A stretch of DNA of 64,000 nucleotides from Pseudomonas rhizosphaerae (GCF_000761155.1 NZ_CP009533.1:2790001-2854000), one strand, 5' to 3'; numbered from the stretch's first letter, positions 24,352 to 33,954 are shown. Notes: generated by a model not told the origin, from the sequence alone. Program-made: numbers and translations.

Positions 24352-26583
24352 TCAAACGCTGACGGTAGGCACCCCATCCATCAGCTTTTCAAGGCTGATC
24401 GGCAGGTCACGCACACGCTTGCCGGTGGCATGGTAAACCGCGTTGGCCACTGCAGCCGCCAGCCCGGTTACACCAATCTCGCCCACGCCGCGCGCGCCGT
24501 ATTCGTTGAGGTTGTAGTCGGGGTAATCGAGCAGGATCACATCGATGTCCGGCTGGTCGGCATGCACCGGCACTACATACTCTGCATAGTTGTTGTTCAC
24601 CGGCATGGCGTTGCGCTCGTCGTAGTCGGTCGACTCGAACAAAGCCATGCCGATAGCCATGACGATGGCCCCTTCCACCTGATTGCGTGCCGTTTTCGCG
24701 TTGATGATCTTGCCAACGTCGATGGCGCTGACCACCCGCGAGACGCGCAGGCGAGAGATGCCCGGATCCCAGCGAACCTCGACGAAATGCGCCCCGAACG
24801 AGCTGAAGGCGTGCTTCTTGGTGTCCGCCATACCCGTGTGGGCTTCGCCCTCGGCGCTGGCGATCTTCAGCTTCTTGAGTACTTCGGCAAATTCCAGGCT
24901 GGTCGCGCCGTCCTGCAAACGGCCGTTGTTCACCGTGATCGCTTCCGCCTTGGCATTGGGCAGACCGCCCTCCTCCGACGCTGCAAAGCTCTTGAGTTGC
25001 GTGAGCGCGGCGCGTGTTGCCTCGGCCACGGCGGGCAAGACGCTGGCGGTCATCCACGAGCCGCCCGATACCGGCGCCGGTGGATAGGACGAGTTGCCCA
25101 GCTCCACGACGATCCTTTCCAGAGGCAGGCCGGTGATATCGCTCACGCACTGGGCGATCACCGTGTAGGTGCCGGTACCGATATCCTGGGCACCGCAATA
25201 CACCACGGCGCGGCCATCGGCGGTCAAGGTCACGCGTGCTTCACAAGGCGTACGGAAGGCATCCCAGTTGCACTGCGCCATGCCGTAGCCAATGATCTCA
25301 TGACCATCACGCATGCTGCCGACACCGGGCTTGCGATTGGCCCAGCCAAAGCGCTCGGCGCCTTGAGCCAGCGCTTCACGCAAGTGATTGCCCGACCACG
25401 GCAGATTCTCTTGCTCGTTCTGCTCGGCCCAATTCAACTGGCGAAATGCGAGTGGGTCCATCTTGCAGCGATCGGCCAGCTCATCGATGGCGGATTCCAG
25501 CGCGAACAGGCCAGGTGCAGCACCCGGTGCCCGCATTGACGTTGGCGCGCCACGGTTGACCTGCACCGTGCCGTGGGTGACCTCGACATTGGCGCACGAA
25601 TACAGGCTGGCACTCATGCCACCGCAGTTCTCGACGTACTGGTCGCCAATACCGGTGGTGTTGAGCGACTCATGGCGCAAGGAGACCAGCTTGCCCTTGC
25701 CATCGGCGGCCAGGCGCATGCGCTGCCGAGTTTCCGGACGATGCCCTACCGTAGTGAACATCTGCGCCCGGGGCACTACAAGTTGCACCGGTCGACCCAC
25801 GACCTTGGCCGCGGCACAGGCTGCGATCGAGTGCGGCCAGATCCACAGCTTGCCGCCGAAACCCGAACCAATGAACGGCGCCCGGACTTCGACGCGCTCG
25901 GTTGGCAAGCCGAAAATCTGCGCCAGCGTATTACGATGAACCACGACCGATTGAGTGGATTCGTACACCACCAACTTGCCGTTGTCCCACATGGCCACGG
26001 TGGCATGCATCTCCATCGGGTTATGGGTTTCCACCGGCGTCGTATAGGTGGCATCGACCGTCTGCGCACCACCGTCGAACGCGCCAGCCGGATCGCCACG
26101 CTTGTGACCCTGCCCACCATCGGCAGCCGCCTTGCGCTTGAGGCCCTGCTCCAGATTGGCCGCAGCAGCGCTCTCGTTGTAGCTGACCTTGACCTTGTAG
26201 GCCGCCTCGCGGGCGTGCTCGAACGTGTCGGCCACCACCAGCGCAACGAACTGACCGGCATAACGCACCACGTTGTCTTCGAAAGGCAGCCTTTTTTCGT
26301 CCGTGCGCGATCCCGACAGCACGCCAGCCAATGAAAACGGCACGGGCGAGGTATGGAAGGCCTGAGGAAAGTTGCCGTGGTGCAGGATCTCCAGTACACC
26401 AGGCGAACGACGCGCCGCCTCGATGTCCAGGGATTTGACCGAACCGCTTGCTACGGTGCTGTAGACACCATAGGCGAACACCATGTTCTTGGGCTGATGG
26501 TCGGCGGCATAGTGCGCAGCGCCGGTGACCTTCAGGCGACCGTCGATGCGGCGTGGGGATGCCCCCATGATTGACTCGCTCAT
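24352..26583 (-). CDS. paoC: Aldehyde oxidoreductase, molybdenum-binding subunit (PaoC-like)
   Basis: The 743-residue catalytic subunit binds molybdopterin cytosine dinucleotide and hydroxylates aldehydes to acids. It has the xanthine-dehydrogenase-family layout, with FIGSGFGGK and a C-terminal YGARGVGEIGVTG segment whose glutamate is the catalytic base. The ATG at 26583 overlaps the stop of the preceding subunit gene (ATGA), and its length matches E. coli PaoC. With the two upstream genes it forms a three-gene operon in the order Fe-S, FAD, Mo. The maturation chaperone (PaoD/XdhC) is not in this operon. Confidence 0.82.
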   Translation of the reverse strand: MSESIMGASPRRIDGRLKVTGAAHYAADHQPKNMVFAYGVYSTVASGSVKSLDIEAARRSPGVLEILHHGNFPQAFHTSPVPFSLAGVLSGSRTDEKRLPFEDNVVRYAGQFVALVVADTFEHAREAAYKVKVSYNESAAAANLEQGLKRKAAADGGQGHKRGDPAGAFDGGAQTVDATYTTPVETHNPMEMHATVAMWDNGKLVVYESTQSVVVHRNTLAQIFGLPTERVEVRAPFIGSGFGGKLWIWPHSIAACAAAKVVGRPVQLVVPRAQMFTTVGHRPETRQRMRLAADGKGKLVSLRHESLNTTGIGDQYVENCGGMSASLYSCANVEVTHGTVQVNRGAPTSMRAPGAAPGLFALESAIDELADRCKMDPLAFRQLNWAEQNEQENLPWSGNHLREALAQGAERFGWANRKPGVGSMRDGHEIIGYGMAQCNWDAFRTPCEARVTLTADGRAVVYCGAQDIGTGTYTVIAQCVSDITGLPLERIVVELGNSSYPPAPVSGGSWMTASVLPAVAEATRAALTQLKSFAASEEGGLPNAKAEAITVNNGRLQDGATSLEFAEVLKKLKIASAEGEAHTGMADTKKHAFSSFGAHFVEVRWDPGISRLRVSRVVSAIDVGKIINAKTARNQVEGAIVMAIGMALFESTDYDERNAMPVNNNYAEYVVPVHADQPDIDVILLDYPDYNLNEYGARGVGEIGVTGLAAAVANAVYHATGKRVRDLPISLEKLMDGVPTVSV

Positions 26584-27575
26584 GCGATGGCTCCTGTACC
26601 CAGTGTGGTGAGGTTGCGCACGATGGCCTGCTGCCCCAGGGGAATCTTGTAGGCATTGTGCGCATACGGTTTGGCGCCTTGCAGGGCGATGGCTGCGGCC
26701 TTGGCAAAGTTCTCTGGAGTCGCGGCTGCGCCACGTAGCGCACGCTCCGCCTCGAGGGCTCGCCACGGCTTGGTGCCGACGCCGCCCAGCGCAATGCGCG
26801 CCTCACGGATGACCTGGCCGTCCATCACCAGAATGACCGCACTGGAAGCCAGGGCGAACTGGTAGGAGGCACGGTCACGCAGCTTCAGGTAGGCGGACTT
26901 GCCGCCGGGCAGAGGCGCGTTCAACGTCACGTGGGTGATCAACTCATCAGGTTGCAAGGCGTGTTCTTTCCAAGGCGTCGCCCCAGGCAGCAGATGAAAA
27001 TCCTGGAAGTCGATGTCGCGCTTGCCGTTGGGGCCCTGCACCTGGACGCTCGCGCCGATGGCCGCCATGGCCACGCACATGTCCGAGGGATGGGTGGCAA
27101 TGCACTGGTCGCTGGTGCCCAGCACGGCGTGCACGCTGCGGTTGTGTCCGCCAATGGCAGCGCAGCCTGATCCGGGCGTACGCTTGTTGCAGGCAGAAAC
27201 GCCATCGCGGAAATAGTTGCAACGCACTCGCTGCATGACATTGCCGGCCGTAGTGGCCTTGTTGCGCAACTGCGTGGTCGCCCCGGACAGAAGCGCCTGG
27301 GACAACACCGCATAATCACTCTTGATGCGCGGGTGGTTGGCCAACCCGGTATTGGTGACCATGGCGCCAATGCGGGTCCGGCCATCACTCAAGGTCTCGA
27401 CCTGATCCAGCGCCAAGGCGTGCACATCGATGACCCGATCGGGCTGCATGATGTCGATCTTGACCAGGTCCAGCAGGGTCGTACCACCGGCTAGAAACGC
27501 CGTGGCTTCATTGCGGGCATGGGTGGCAACGGCCTGCTCGGGGCTGGTTGCGCGCGTATATTCCAAAGCTCTCAT
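26580..27575 (-). CDS. paoB: Aldehyde oxidoreductase, FAD-binding subunit (PaoB-like)
   Basis: The 331-residue subunit carries FAD and passes electrons between the Fe-S and acceptor sides. The FAD-binding segment FLAGGTTLLDLVKIDI lies in the N-terminal half. Four cysteines (VRCNYFRDGVSAC, PGSGC, SDQC) match the extra [4Fe-4S] site known in PaoB. The ATG at 27575 shares one base with the stop of the Fe-S subunit gene (TGATG), and the gene overlaps paoC by 4 bases, so the three are coupled. Confidence 0.82.
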   Translation of the reverse strand: MRALEYTRATSPEQAVATHARNEATAFLAGGTTLLDLVKIDIMQPDRVIDVHALALDQVETLSDGRTRIGAMVTNTGLANHPRIKSDYAVLSQALLSGATTQLRNKATTAGNVMQRVRCNYFRDGVSACNKRTPGSGCAAIGGHNRSVHAVLGTSDQCIATHPSDMCVAMAAIGASVQVQGPNGKRDIDFQDFHLLPGATPWKEHALQPDELITHVTLNAPLPGGKSAYLKLRDRASYQFALASSAVILVMDGQVIREARIALGGVGTKPWRALEAERALRGAAATPENFAKAAAIALQGAKPYAHNAYKIPLGQQAIVRNLTTLGTGAIA

Positions 27576-28249
27576 CAGCTGGCTCCCTGTACTTTGCCAC
27601 GGGCATCCTGCACAGCGGCGAGGATGTTCTTGTACGCGCCACACCGGCAGATGTTGCCGCTCATGGCCTCGCGCACGCTGGCGTCGTCGGCACCGATGTT
27701 CGGGTCCTTGATGATCGCCGCGGCAGTCATCATCTGGCCCGAGGTGCAGTAACCACACTGGAACGCGTCATGAGCCCAGAAGGCTTCCTGGATGGGATGC
27801 AGTTGACCGTTGCGCTCCAGCCCTTCGATGGTGGTGATTTCATCACCCTGGTGCATGGCTGCCAGGGACAGGCAGCTGTTCACCGGCTGACCATTGATGT
27901 GCAAAGTGCAAGCGCCGCACTGGCCATGGTCACAGCCCTTCTTGGTGCCGGTCAGTTTCAGACGGTCGCGCAACACGTCGAGCAGCACGGCGTTGCCGGG
28001 CACATTGAGCGTATGCGGCTGACCATTGACCTTGAGCGTGATCCGCTGCTCGCCCTTGGCCAGCGGCTTCTCGCTGTCGTCGATGGGCGCCAGTTGCGCG
28101 GCCTGGGCCCAGACCGGCGCGGTCGCAGCCGCCATGCCCGATATGCCCATGGTCCGCAGAAAATTGCGGCGCGACGGCGTGGTCAGCTCCTTGAACAGCT
28201 CGCTTGCGCCTTCAGGATCTGAGGAAGTCTTTTCGGTCGGATCGGTCAT
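27575..28249 (-). CDS. paoA: Aldehyde oxidoreductase, 2Fe-2S subunit with Tat signal (PaoA-like)
   Basis: The 224-residue subunit starts with a twin-arginine leader (SRRNFLRT near residues 26-33 followed by a hydrophobic stretch), showing that the enzyme is exported folded to the periplasm. It then has the plant-type cluster (CDHGQCGAC ... NSC) and the second cluster (CGYCTSG ... CRCGAY). The sequence [16 protein letters not shown] and the spacing follow E. coli PaoA closely. AGGA lies 7 bases before the ATG. This is the promoter-proximal gene of paoABC. Confidence 0.85.
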   Translation of the reverse strand: MTDPTEKTSSDPEGASELFKELTTPSRRNFLRTMGISGMAAATAPVWAQAAQLAPIDDSEKPLAKGEQRITLKVNGQPHTLNVPGNAVLLDVLRDRLKLTGTKKGCDHGQCGACTLHINGQPVNSCLSLAAMHQGDEITTIEGLERNGQLHPIQEAFWAHDAFQCGYCTSGQMMTAAAIIKDPNIGADDASVREAMSGNICRCGAYKNILAAVQDARGKVQGAS

Positions 28250-28543
28250 GTAGCGGTCCTCATCTATTTTTTTATGTCACGAATCACGGTCTTGCTGTGC
28301 CTAGTGCAGACATCTGCAGGGCACCATTGGTTGATGTCGTACGTCAGGTCGGTCTGCGCTTTGGTTTCAAAGCGTGTCGCACGTCACGCACTGCCGAGGG
28401 GACCACGCCTGTCACAGGCCTGCGAACGCAATCAGCACAAAGACCTTCAGTATGCATTCGGCCACAACAAGGCCCTTGCCCAATCGAAGCGCGTTCTTGC
28501 CTATTCCAATGAAAGGAAGCAGCGATACTCGCGCAGCGCCGGG

Positions 28544-29461
28544 CTAGCCCTCGCCACGCAGGACAGCGATGTCACGCTTGGGCGGCGCGCCGAACAGACG
28601 TCGGTATTCACGACTGAACTGTGATGGACTCTCATAGCCGACCTTGAACGCCGCGCTTGATACATCCTGATGTTCATTGAGCATCAAACGCTTGGCTTCG
28701 TTGAGTCGCAGCCATTTTTGATACTGCAACGGACTCATCAAGGTAAGTTGCCGGAAATGATGGTGAAAGGTCGGGGTGCTCATCTGGACCCTTGCCGCCA
28801 GGTCGTCGACACGCAGCGGCGAGGTATAGTTGAGTTTCAACCAATCGATGGCCTTGCCGATTCGATACCCCTGCCCATCCACCGAAGTGATCTGCCTGAG
28901 CCTTCCGGTTTGATCGCTCTGCAGCAGGCGGTAGTGGATTTCGCGTTGTATCAACGGTGCGAGTACCGCAGTGGATTCGGGTTCATCGAGCAACGCCAGC
29001 AAACGCTCCAGCGAACCGAGCATCTGCACGGTCACCGACCCGATACCCACGCCCCTGACCCGGGTCCGATCGCGGGCCGCAGGCAGATCGCTCAGCGCGA
29101 TCAGCTCGGCGAGCATGCGCACATCGAGCCTCAACGTCAGCCCCAGGCACGGCTTGTCGGGGCTTGCGACGAGCACTTCGGAGTTGGCCGGCAGATCCAG
29201 AGACGTGATCAAGAACCTCGACGTACTGTATTCGTAACCCTCGCCGCCCACCCACAGACGCTTCTCGCCCTGCGCCACCAGGATGATGCTCGGCTCCACC
29301 ATGCAGGTCACCGGCGGTGCGGGATGATCACGCCTGAAAAGCCCGAGGCCGGCAATGTCCGTGGGGTAATCACCTGGGCTGGCGATGCGTGAAGCGATCA
29401 TGCGGGCCAGCCTTTCTGGCGCCGATGCCGGCTGGAAAACTGTGTCGACTGTGTGGGTCAT
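28544..29461 (-). CDS. AraC-family transcriptional regulator
   Basis: The 305-residue regulator has an N-terminal AraC-type ligand-binding domain (cupin-like) and a C-terminal pair of helix-turn-helix motifs; the second ends in FKVGYESPSQFSREYRRLFG, the AraC signature. The ATG at 29461 has GAGG 5 bases upstream. It lies divergent from the NepI-like exporter with 167 bases between the start codons, the usual arrangement for a regulator and its target. It is 294 bases from the paoABC promoter side and could also act there. Confidence 0.88.
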   Translation of the reverse strand: MTHTVDTVFQPASAPERLARMIASRIASPGDYPTDIAGLGLFRRDHPAPPVTCMVEPSIILVAQGEKRLWVGGEGYEYSTSRFLITSLDLPANSEVLVASPDKPCLGLTLRLDVRMLAELIALSDLPAARDRTRVRGVGIGSVTVQMLGSLERLLALLDEPESTAVLAPLIQREIHYRLLQSDQTGRLRQITSVDGQGYRIGKAIDWLKLNYTSPLRVDDLAARVQMSTPTFHHHFRQLTLMSPLQYQKWLRLNEAKRLMLNEHQDVSSAAFKVGYESPSQFSREYRRLFGAPPKRDIAVLRGEG

Positions 29462-29628
29462 ATGCACCTCGGGCTCCTGCAGCGACTTTAACCCGCCCTC
29501 GACTGTCCGTCCTGCCCCGCCCTGAACACTCATCGAATCAGGCAAGTAATCCAGTGAAATGCGCTACAGACCGTCTCATGAGCACAGGAGAATGCACATC
29601 CCAACACTCATTGGAGAGGCAACATCGG

Positions 29629-30837
29629 ATGGAAAGGTCTTTGACACCTGTCACCGAGCCCCCTCAATCCTGGGGCGCGGTATTCGCCATGTCGCTGGCT
29701 GCCTTCGTACTGGTAGCTTCGGAATTCATGCCCGTCAGCCTGCTCACCCCCATCGCCTCGGACCTGCACATCACCGAGGGCCAGGCGGGTCAGGGCATTT
29801 CCGTATCGGGGCTGTTTGCCCTGTTCACCAGCCTCTTGATCGCATCGGTCGCCGCACGGGTGGACCGCAGACCACTGCTGGTTGCCCTCACCGTGCTGAT
29901 GATCGTCTCCGGCGCAGTGGTGGCGTTCGCCCCCAACTATTGGGTGTTCATGATTGGCCGGGGCGTGATCGGCGTCGCGATTGGCGGATTCTGGTCCTTG
30001 TCGGCAGCCACTGCCATGCGCCTGGTGCCTGAAGAGCAGATCACTCGGGCCATGGCCATCGTCAACGGTGGCAACGCGCTGGCAACCGTAGTCGCAGCCC
30101 CTTTGGGCAGCTTTCTTGGGGCCCTGATCGGCTGGCGCGGCGCGTTCCTGTCGCTGCTCCCCATTGCGGTCATGGCCTGCGCATGGCTGCTGGCAAGCCT
30201 TCCCTCCATGAAACCGCAAGGCGGATCGAACGGCAGCAATGTGTTCATCTTGCTGAAAACTGCACCCGTCGCCTTGGGCATGCTCGCGATCAGCGTGTTT
30301 TTCATGGGCCAGTTCATGCTGTTCACCTACCTGCGTCCGTTTCTGGAAACGGTCACGCACGTCAGCGTTTCCACTCTCTCATTGATGCTCCTGGTGCTGG
30401 GCCTGGCCGGGTTGGCCGGAACATTCCTGATCGAAGCCTTCCTGAAGCATGGGCTGCACCGCACGCTGATCGTCATTCCCCTGCTGATGTCAGCGGTGGC
30501 CCTGGCGCTGGTTGCCTTCGGCAGCTCAACGACGGTGACCGCTGTACTGCTGGGTTTTTGGGGACTGGTGGCGACGGCCGCACCAGTGGGCTGGTGGACC
30601 TGGCTCGCAAGGACACTGCCGAACGACGCCGATGCCGGCGGTGGCCTGATGGTTGCGATCATCCAGTTCGCCATCGCCTCTGGCGCCATCGTCGGAGGGC
30701 TGGTTTTCGACACCAAAGGCTATCAGGCGACCTTCGAGTCAAGCGCCGGATTGCTCGGGCTGGCCGCGATTCTCGCCGCTCTGGCGGGGCGAGTGGCTAT
30801 TCGTGCATCGGCGCTCCAAATATCGGCCACGAAATAA
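29629..30837 (+). CDS. MFS efflux transporter, NepI-like
   Basis: The 402-residue protein has about 12 hydrophobic segments and major-facilitator features (ARVDRRP, GRGVIGVAIGGFWSLSA, APLGSFLGALIGWR). The stretches FMPVSLLTPIASDL and GGFWSLSAATAMRLVP follow E. coli NepI, a purine-ribonucleoside exporter, closely. The ATG at 29629 has GAGAGG 9 bases upstream; the frame is open far upstream into the regulator and is not coding there. It is divergent from an AraC regulator that probably controls it. Export of nucleosides or a similar small molecule is inferred from family. Confidence 0.85.
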   Translation: MERSLTPVTEPPQSWGAVFAMSLAAFVLVASEFMPVSLLTPIASDLHITEGQAGQGISVSGLFALFTSLLIASVAARVDRRPLLVALTVLMIVSGAVVAFAPNYWVFMIGRGVIGVAIGGFWSLSAATAMRLVPEEQITRAMAIVNGGNALATVVAAPLGSFLGALIGWRGAFLSLLPIAVMACAWLLASLPSMKPQGGSNGSNVFILLKTAPVALGMLAISVFFMGQFMLFTYLRPFLETVTHVSVSTLSLMLLVLGLAGLAGTFLIEAFLKHGLHRTLIVIPLLMSAVALALVAFGSSTTVTAVLLGFWGLVATAAPVGWWTWLARTLPNDADAGGGLMVAIIQFAIASGAIVGGLVFDTKGYQATFESSAGLLGLAAILAALAGRVAIRASALQISATK

Positions 30838-30894
30838 GCGCGCCGGTTTGGCAGGCTCCGGACAGTGCATCCAGATAGCCGTGAAATGCAATAA

Positions 30895-30971
30895 TGGTGT
30901 CCCAGGCGGGGTTCGAACCTGCAACCTTCCCCTTAGGAGGGGGATGCTCTATCCAATTGAGCTACTGAGAC
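30895..30971 (-). tRNA. tRNA-Arg (anticodon CCT)
   Basis: The 77-base minus-strand gene folds into a full cloverleaf. The acceptor stem is GTCTCAG with CTGGGAC, followed by the discriminator A and an encoded CCA. The D arm is GCTC/GAGC. The anticodon arm TCCCC-CTCCTAA-GGGGA presents CCT, reading AGG. The T arm has the normal TTCGAAC loop but one A-C mismatch in its stem (GCAGG against CCCGC). Confidence 0.97.
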
Positions 30972-31285
30972 ACACAGCGCCTTGCCAGGCGGCACGACGA
31001 ACGGCCTGCATGTTACCCAGCCAAAGTCGATTTGTCATGCCCGGCCCAAGGTTTTCTCCGCGCGAAACACAGCAATAGCCCGACGCGCAACGTCGGGCAT
31101 TTTGCAATGGGAAAAGAATGCAAGAAGTGCAGAATGCAATATCAAATTGCCTTACATCTTTTTTATGTGACTGAAAACAAAGGGTTTTGAAGAGAATCAC
31201 AACTTGGCACGCGCTCTGCTATAACCAAGGCTGAACAACGTTCCGATCAGCCAACTGCGCAGCCCTGCCAATGAGGATTTCTCCA
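30972..31285. other. Intergenic stretch around the tRNA-Arg promoter
   Basis: This 314-base stretch holds a GCCCGACG/CGTCGGGC stem-loop (31078-31098) followed on the plus strand by ATTTTG, then an AT-rich part that probably contains the promoter of the small-protein pair. No further gene is visible. The stem-loop could end a short unannotated forward transcript. Confidence 0.4.
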
Positions 31286-31513
31286 ATGAACACCGTCCTC
31301 GTGATGCTCAACGCTGTGGTATTGGTCATCTTCATTGGTTTTCAGTTCCACACTCAAGTCGACGATCCTGCACTTGTTCACATCGATACAGCTCGGTTCG
31401 TGCCGTCGCCCGTCGCTCGCGTAGCTTCAGCCAATGCTCATGAGCCAGTGCTGGCTGCGCAAGAGGTCAACGAAAACGCTACGCCCCAGCGAACCGAACG
31501 TTACATTTTTTGA
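31286..31513 (+). CDS. Small membrane-anchored protein (75 residues)
   Basis: GAGGA precedes the ATG by 8 bases. The first 21 residues form a hydrophobic helix (VLVMLNAVVLVIFIGFQF), acting as an uncleaved anchor or signal; the rest is a short polar segment probably facing the periplasm. It is followed after 10 bases by another small membrane gene, so they form a two-gene unit. No family is recognised. Confidence 0.65.
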   Translation: MNTVLVMLNAVVLVIFIGFQFHTQVDDPALVHIDTARFVPSPVARVASANAHEPVLAAQEVNENATPQRTERYIF

Positions 31514-31523
31514 GGAGTTGCAG

Positions 31524-31709
31524 ATGTCGAGATATGCCCTGGCATTCATGCTGATAGCCCTAGCGTGCTGGGCCAGTACGTTCATGATCGGGCAAAGCGC
31601 ATCTGGCACAGGCATCGCGCTGCAAATCGCAGGCGGTGTCAGCAGCATTGCGTTCCTGCTGGCGCTGATCAAAGGACGCAGGATCAAATTCGATCCGCTG
31701 TTGCGCTGA
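31524..31709 (+). CDS. Small two-helix membrane protein (61 residues)
   Basis: GAGGAG lies 6 bases before the ATG. Two hydrophobic segments (ALAFMLIALACWASTFMIG and GIALQIAGGVSSIAFLLALI) are joined by a short loop, and the C-terminus is basic (KGRRIKF), consistent with an inner-membrane hairpin with cytoplasmic ends. It is paired with the preceding 75-residue gene. Function unknown. Confidence 0.7.
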   Translation: MSRYALAFMLIALACWASTFMIGQSASGTGIALQIAGGVSSIAFLLALIKGRRIKFDPLLR

Positions 31710-32091
31710 TTTTTCGATCAATTAATCCACGGTAGAAATCAATGCTAGCAAATGGCCCAAATGTCACTATGCTAGCCCAAGGGTAGCTCGCACGTGCTGT
31801 GCGCGGTGTGCACAAGACAAGTCAGAGCACCTCTTGAAGAAATCCATGACCTTTTCGAATCGGGTTATCGCAAATGGGTATCAGTCTTGTAGAATACAGA
31901 CTACTGGGGACTGGCCAAATGCCACGATTCGGATCATTATTTGTCACAGATTTGGCGTCAAGACTATGTCGCAACTAGGGCATCATAGCGCGGCATCGGC
32001 AGGCTGGAACAATTTGCCGATCGGCGTGTCCTAACCGACATCCTGCGGCCTACTTCGAGAACCGCTCCCCCTGAACTTATCGGTCATCACT
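31710..32091. other. Long leader region upstream of amrZ
   Basis: This 382-base gap is less GC-rich than its surroundings. It contains a TGGCCAAATGCCA element at 31912-31924 that loosely resembles AmrZ binding sites. No clear ribosome-binding site precedes the amrZ ATG. I see no convincing gene; short frames here lack start signals. Confidence 0.45.
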
Positions 32092-32418
32092 ATGCGCCCA
32101 CTCAAACAGGCTGTTTACTCCAGCCGCACGGCTGACAAATTTGTAGTACGTCTTCCCGACGGGATGCGTGAGCAGATTGCTGAGGTGGCTCGTAACCATC
32201 ACCGAAGCATGAACTCCGAGATCATCGCACGCCTGGAACAGAGCCTGATCCAGGAAGGTGCCTTGGGTGAAGAGTTGAGCATGAAGATGGACAGCCCGGA
32301 ACTGTCGTTGCATGAGCGCGAGTTGCTGCAGCGTTTCCGTCAGTTGTCTCACCGACAGCAGAATGCGCTGGTGTCCCTGATTGCCCATGACGTCGAGGCC
32401 GCAGCCGAAGCGTCATGA
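32092..32418 (+). CDS. amrZ: Ribbon-helix-helix regulator AmrZ
   Basis: AmrZ is a global Arc-like regulator of alginate, motility, biofilm matrix and cyclic di-GMP genes in pseudomonads. The 108-residue protein has a flexible N-terminal arm, the DNA-contacting beta strand [14 protein letters not shown], and the helices [22 protein letters not shown]. The C-terminal tetramerisation region contains [15 protein letters not shown]. Its sequence is close to P. aeruginosa AmrZ as I know it. The long upstream region fits its known autoregulation. It ends at a shared terminator with brnQ. Confidence 0.93.
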   Translation: MRPLKQAVYSSRTADKFVVRLPDGMREQIAEVARNHHRSMNSEIIARLEQSLIQEGALGEELSMKMDSPELSLHERELLQRFRQLSHRQQNALVSLIAHDVEAAAEAS

Positions 32419-32433
32419 ACAACACCGCCGCGC

Positions 32434-32463
32434 AAAAAAGCCAGCTCTAGAGCTGGCTTTTTT
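32434..32463. terminator. Bidirectional terminator between amrZ and brnQ
   Basis: A perfect palindrome with core GCCAGCTCTAGAGCTGGC has a run of A on its left and a run of T on its right, so it can end transcripts from both convergent genes. Confidence 0.95.
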
Positions 32464-32479
32464 GTGGGTGTGGTACGGC

Positions 32480-33793
32480 TCAAGCCGCTGCGTGAGCGCG
32501 AGCCCCCAGCATGCGATCGATCACCACGGCCACCAACAGCATCGCCACCGATGGTACCAGCCAGGCCAGACCTTGCTCGCTCAGCGGAAGGTCGAGCAAG
32601 GACGTCGGCAACCAGTGCGCGAAACCCGCGCCCTTGATCGCATCGATAAGGCCGAACAACAACGAGACGAACATTACGGGTCCCAGGATGCGCGACTGCG
32701 AATGCCAAAGCCCTGCGCAGAAGCTCAAGGCTACCAATACGATGCACGGCGGGTAGATGGCCGTCAGCACCGGAATGGAAAATGCGATCAGCTTGGTCAA
32801 GCCCAGGTTGGAGACCAGCAACGAGAATAATGCCAACAACAGTACCAGTGTCCTATAGGACAATGGCAGCACTCGGCTGAAATATTCCGCACAGGCGCAG
32901 GTCAGGCCCACCGCGGTCACCAGGCACGCCAGCGATATCAGCACGGCGAGAAAACCACTGCCCAGGCTGCCGAAGGTGTGCTGAACGTAGGCATGCAGAA
33001 CCGCCGCGCCGTTGGTAGCACCTGCCGCAACCGCATGGCTGCCCGAGCCCAGCCGGAACAGGCTGACATATACCAGAGCCAGACCTACGCCTGCGATCAA
33101 GCCCGCGATAATCGCATAACGCGTGATCAGCTTGGGCGACTCCACACCTCTGGAACGGATGGCATTGACGATGACGATGCCGAACACCAGCGCGCCCAGC
33201 GTATCCATGGTCAGGTAACCATTGATGAACCCCAGGGAGAACGGCGCGGCAACGTACTCGGGAACCGCATCGCCGCTTGGACCTACTGGCAAGGCAAACG
33301 CGGCAATACCCAACACGGCCAGCGCAATGATTTTCAGCGGCGCCAGAAACCGCCCTACCGTATCGAGCAGGCGACCTGGGTACAGCGAAACGAAAAACAC
33401 TAGCAGGAAGTACACCGCACTGTAGAGGAACAGCGCGAGCGGCGTTTCGCCAGTCAGCGGTGCCATGCCTACGGCGAACGAAACGGTAGCCGTGCGCGGC
33501 GTAGCGAACAACGGCCCCACGGCCAAGTAGCACACAGCAGCAAGCAGACCACCCGCCACTTTGCCGATCGGGCTGCTCAGCGCATCCATCGAACCGCCAA
33601 CCCGTGCCAGCGCTACCACTGTGATCACTGGCAGGCCGACCGCCGTCACCAGAAAACCCAACGCCGCCATCCATACGTTCGGCCCTGCTTGCAGGCCAAC
33701 GAAGGGTGGAAAGATGATATTGCCCGCGCCTACGAACAAGGCGAACGTCATGAAACCAAGTGCCAGAATATCCTGGCCTTTAAGCACTTTCAT
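32480..33793 (-). CDS. brnQ: Branched-chain amino acid carrier BrnQ
   Basis: BrnQ is an inner-membrane symporter for leucine, isoleucine and valine coupled to Na+ or H+. The 437-residue protein has about 12 hydrophobic segments and the family N-terminus with [20 protein letters not shown]. It has the normal family length. Upstream lies mqo on the same strand, separated by 273 bases that contain two stem-loops. No good ribosome-binding site is obvious before the ATG, though the family N-terminus fits this start. Confidence 0.93.
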   Translation of the reverse strand: MKVLKGQDILALGFMTFALFVGAGNIIFPPFVGLQAGPNVWMAALGFLVTAVGLPVITVVALARVGGSMDALSSPIGKVAGGLLAAVCYLAVGPLFATPRTATVSFAVGMAPLTGETPLALFLYSAVYFLLVFFVSLYPGRLLDTVGRFLAPLKIIALAVLGIAAFALPVGPSGDAVPEYVAAPFSLGFINGYLTMDTLGALVFGIVIVNAIRSRGVESPKLITRYAIIAGLIAGVGLALVYVSLFRLGSGSHAVAAGATNGAAVLHAYVQHTFGSLGSGFLAVLISLACLVTAVGLTCACAEYFSRVLPLSYRTLVLLLALFSLLVSNLGLTKLIAFSIPVLTAIYPPCIVLVALSFCAGLWHSQSRILGPVMFVSLLFGLIDAIKGAGFAHWLPTSLLDLPLSEQGLAWLVPSVAMLLVAVVIDRMLGARAHAAA

Positions 33794-33954
33794 TGGAAGG
33801 AAACCACGTCAATAGATGGGAATTGAGAGAGGTTTTCCTCATGGATTGAGGGAAACACGGCCAACCGGATGAGGCTGGACTGGATGCGCAAGCATTGGCC
33901 TTGTGGGCGAGCCTGGCAAAATGGCGCGTAGAGTATATGAAATCCAGCGCCCCT

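Noticed and set aside
30895-32091. Genomic island integrated at tRNA-Arg(CCT)
   Set aside because: No integrase gene or direct repeat of the tRNA 3' end was seen, and the flanking genes (NepI-like exporter, amrZ, brnQ) are ordinary for pseudomonads.
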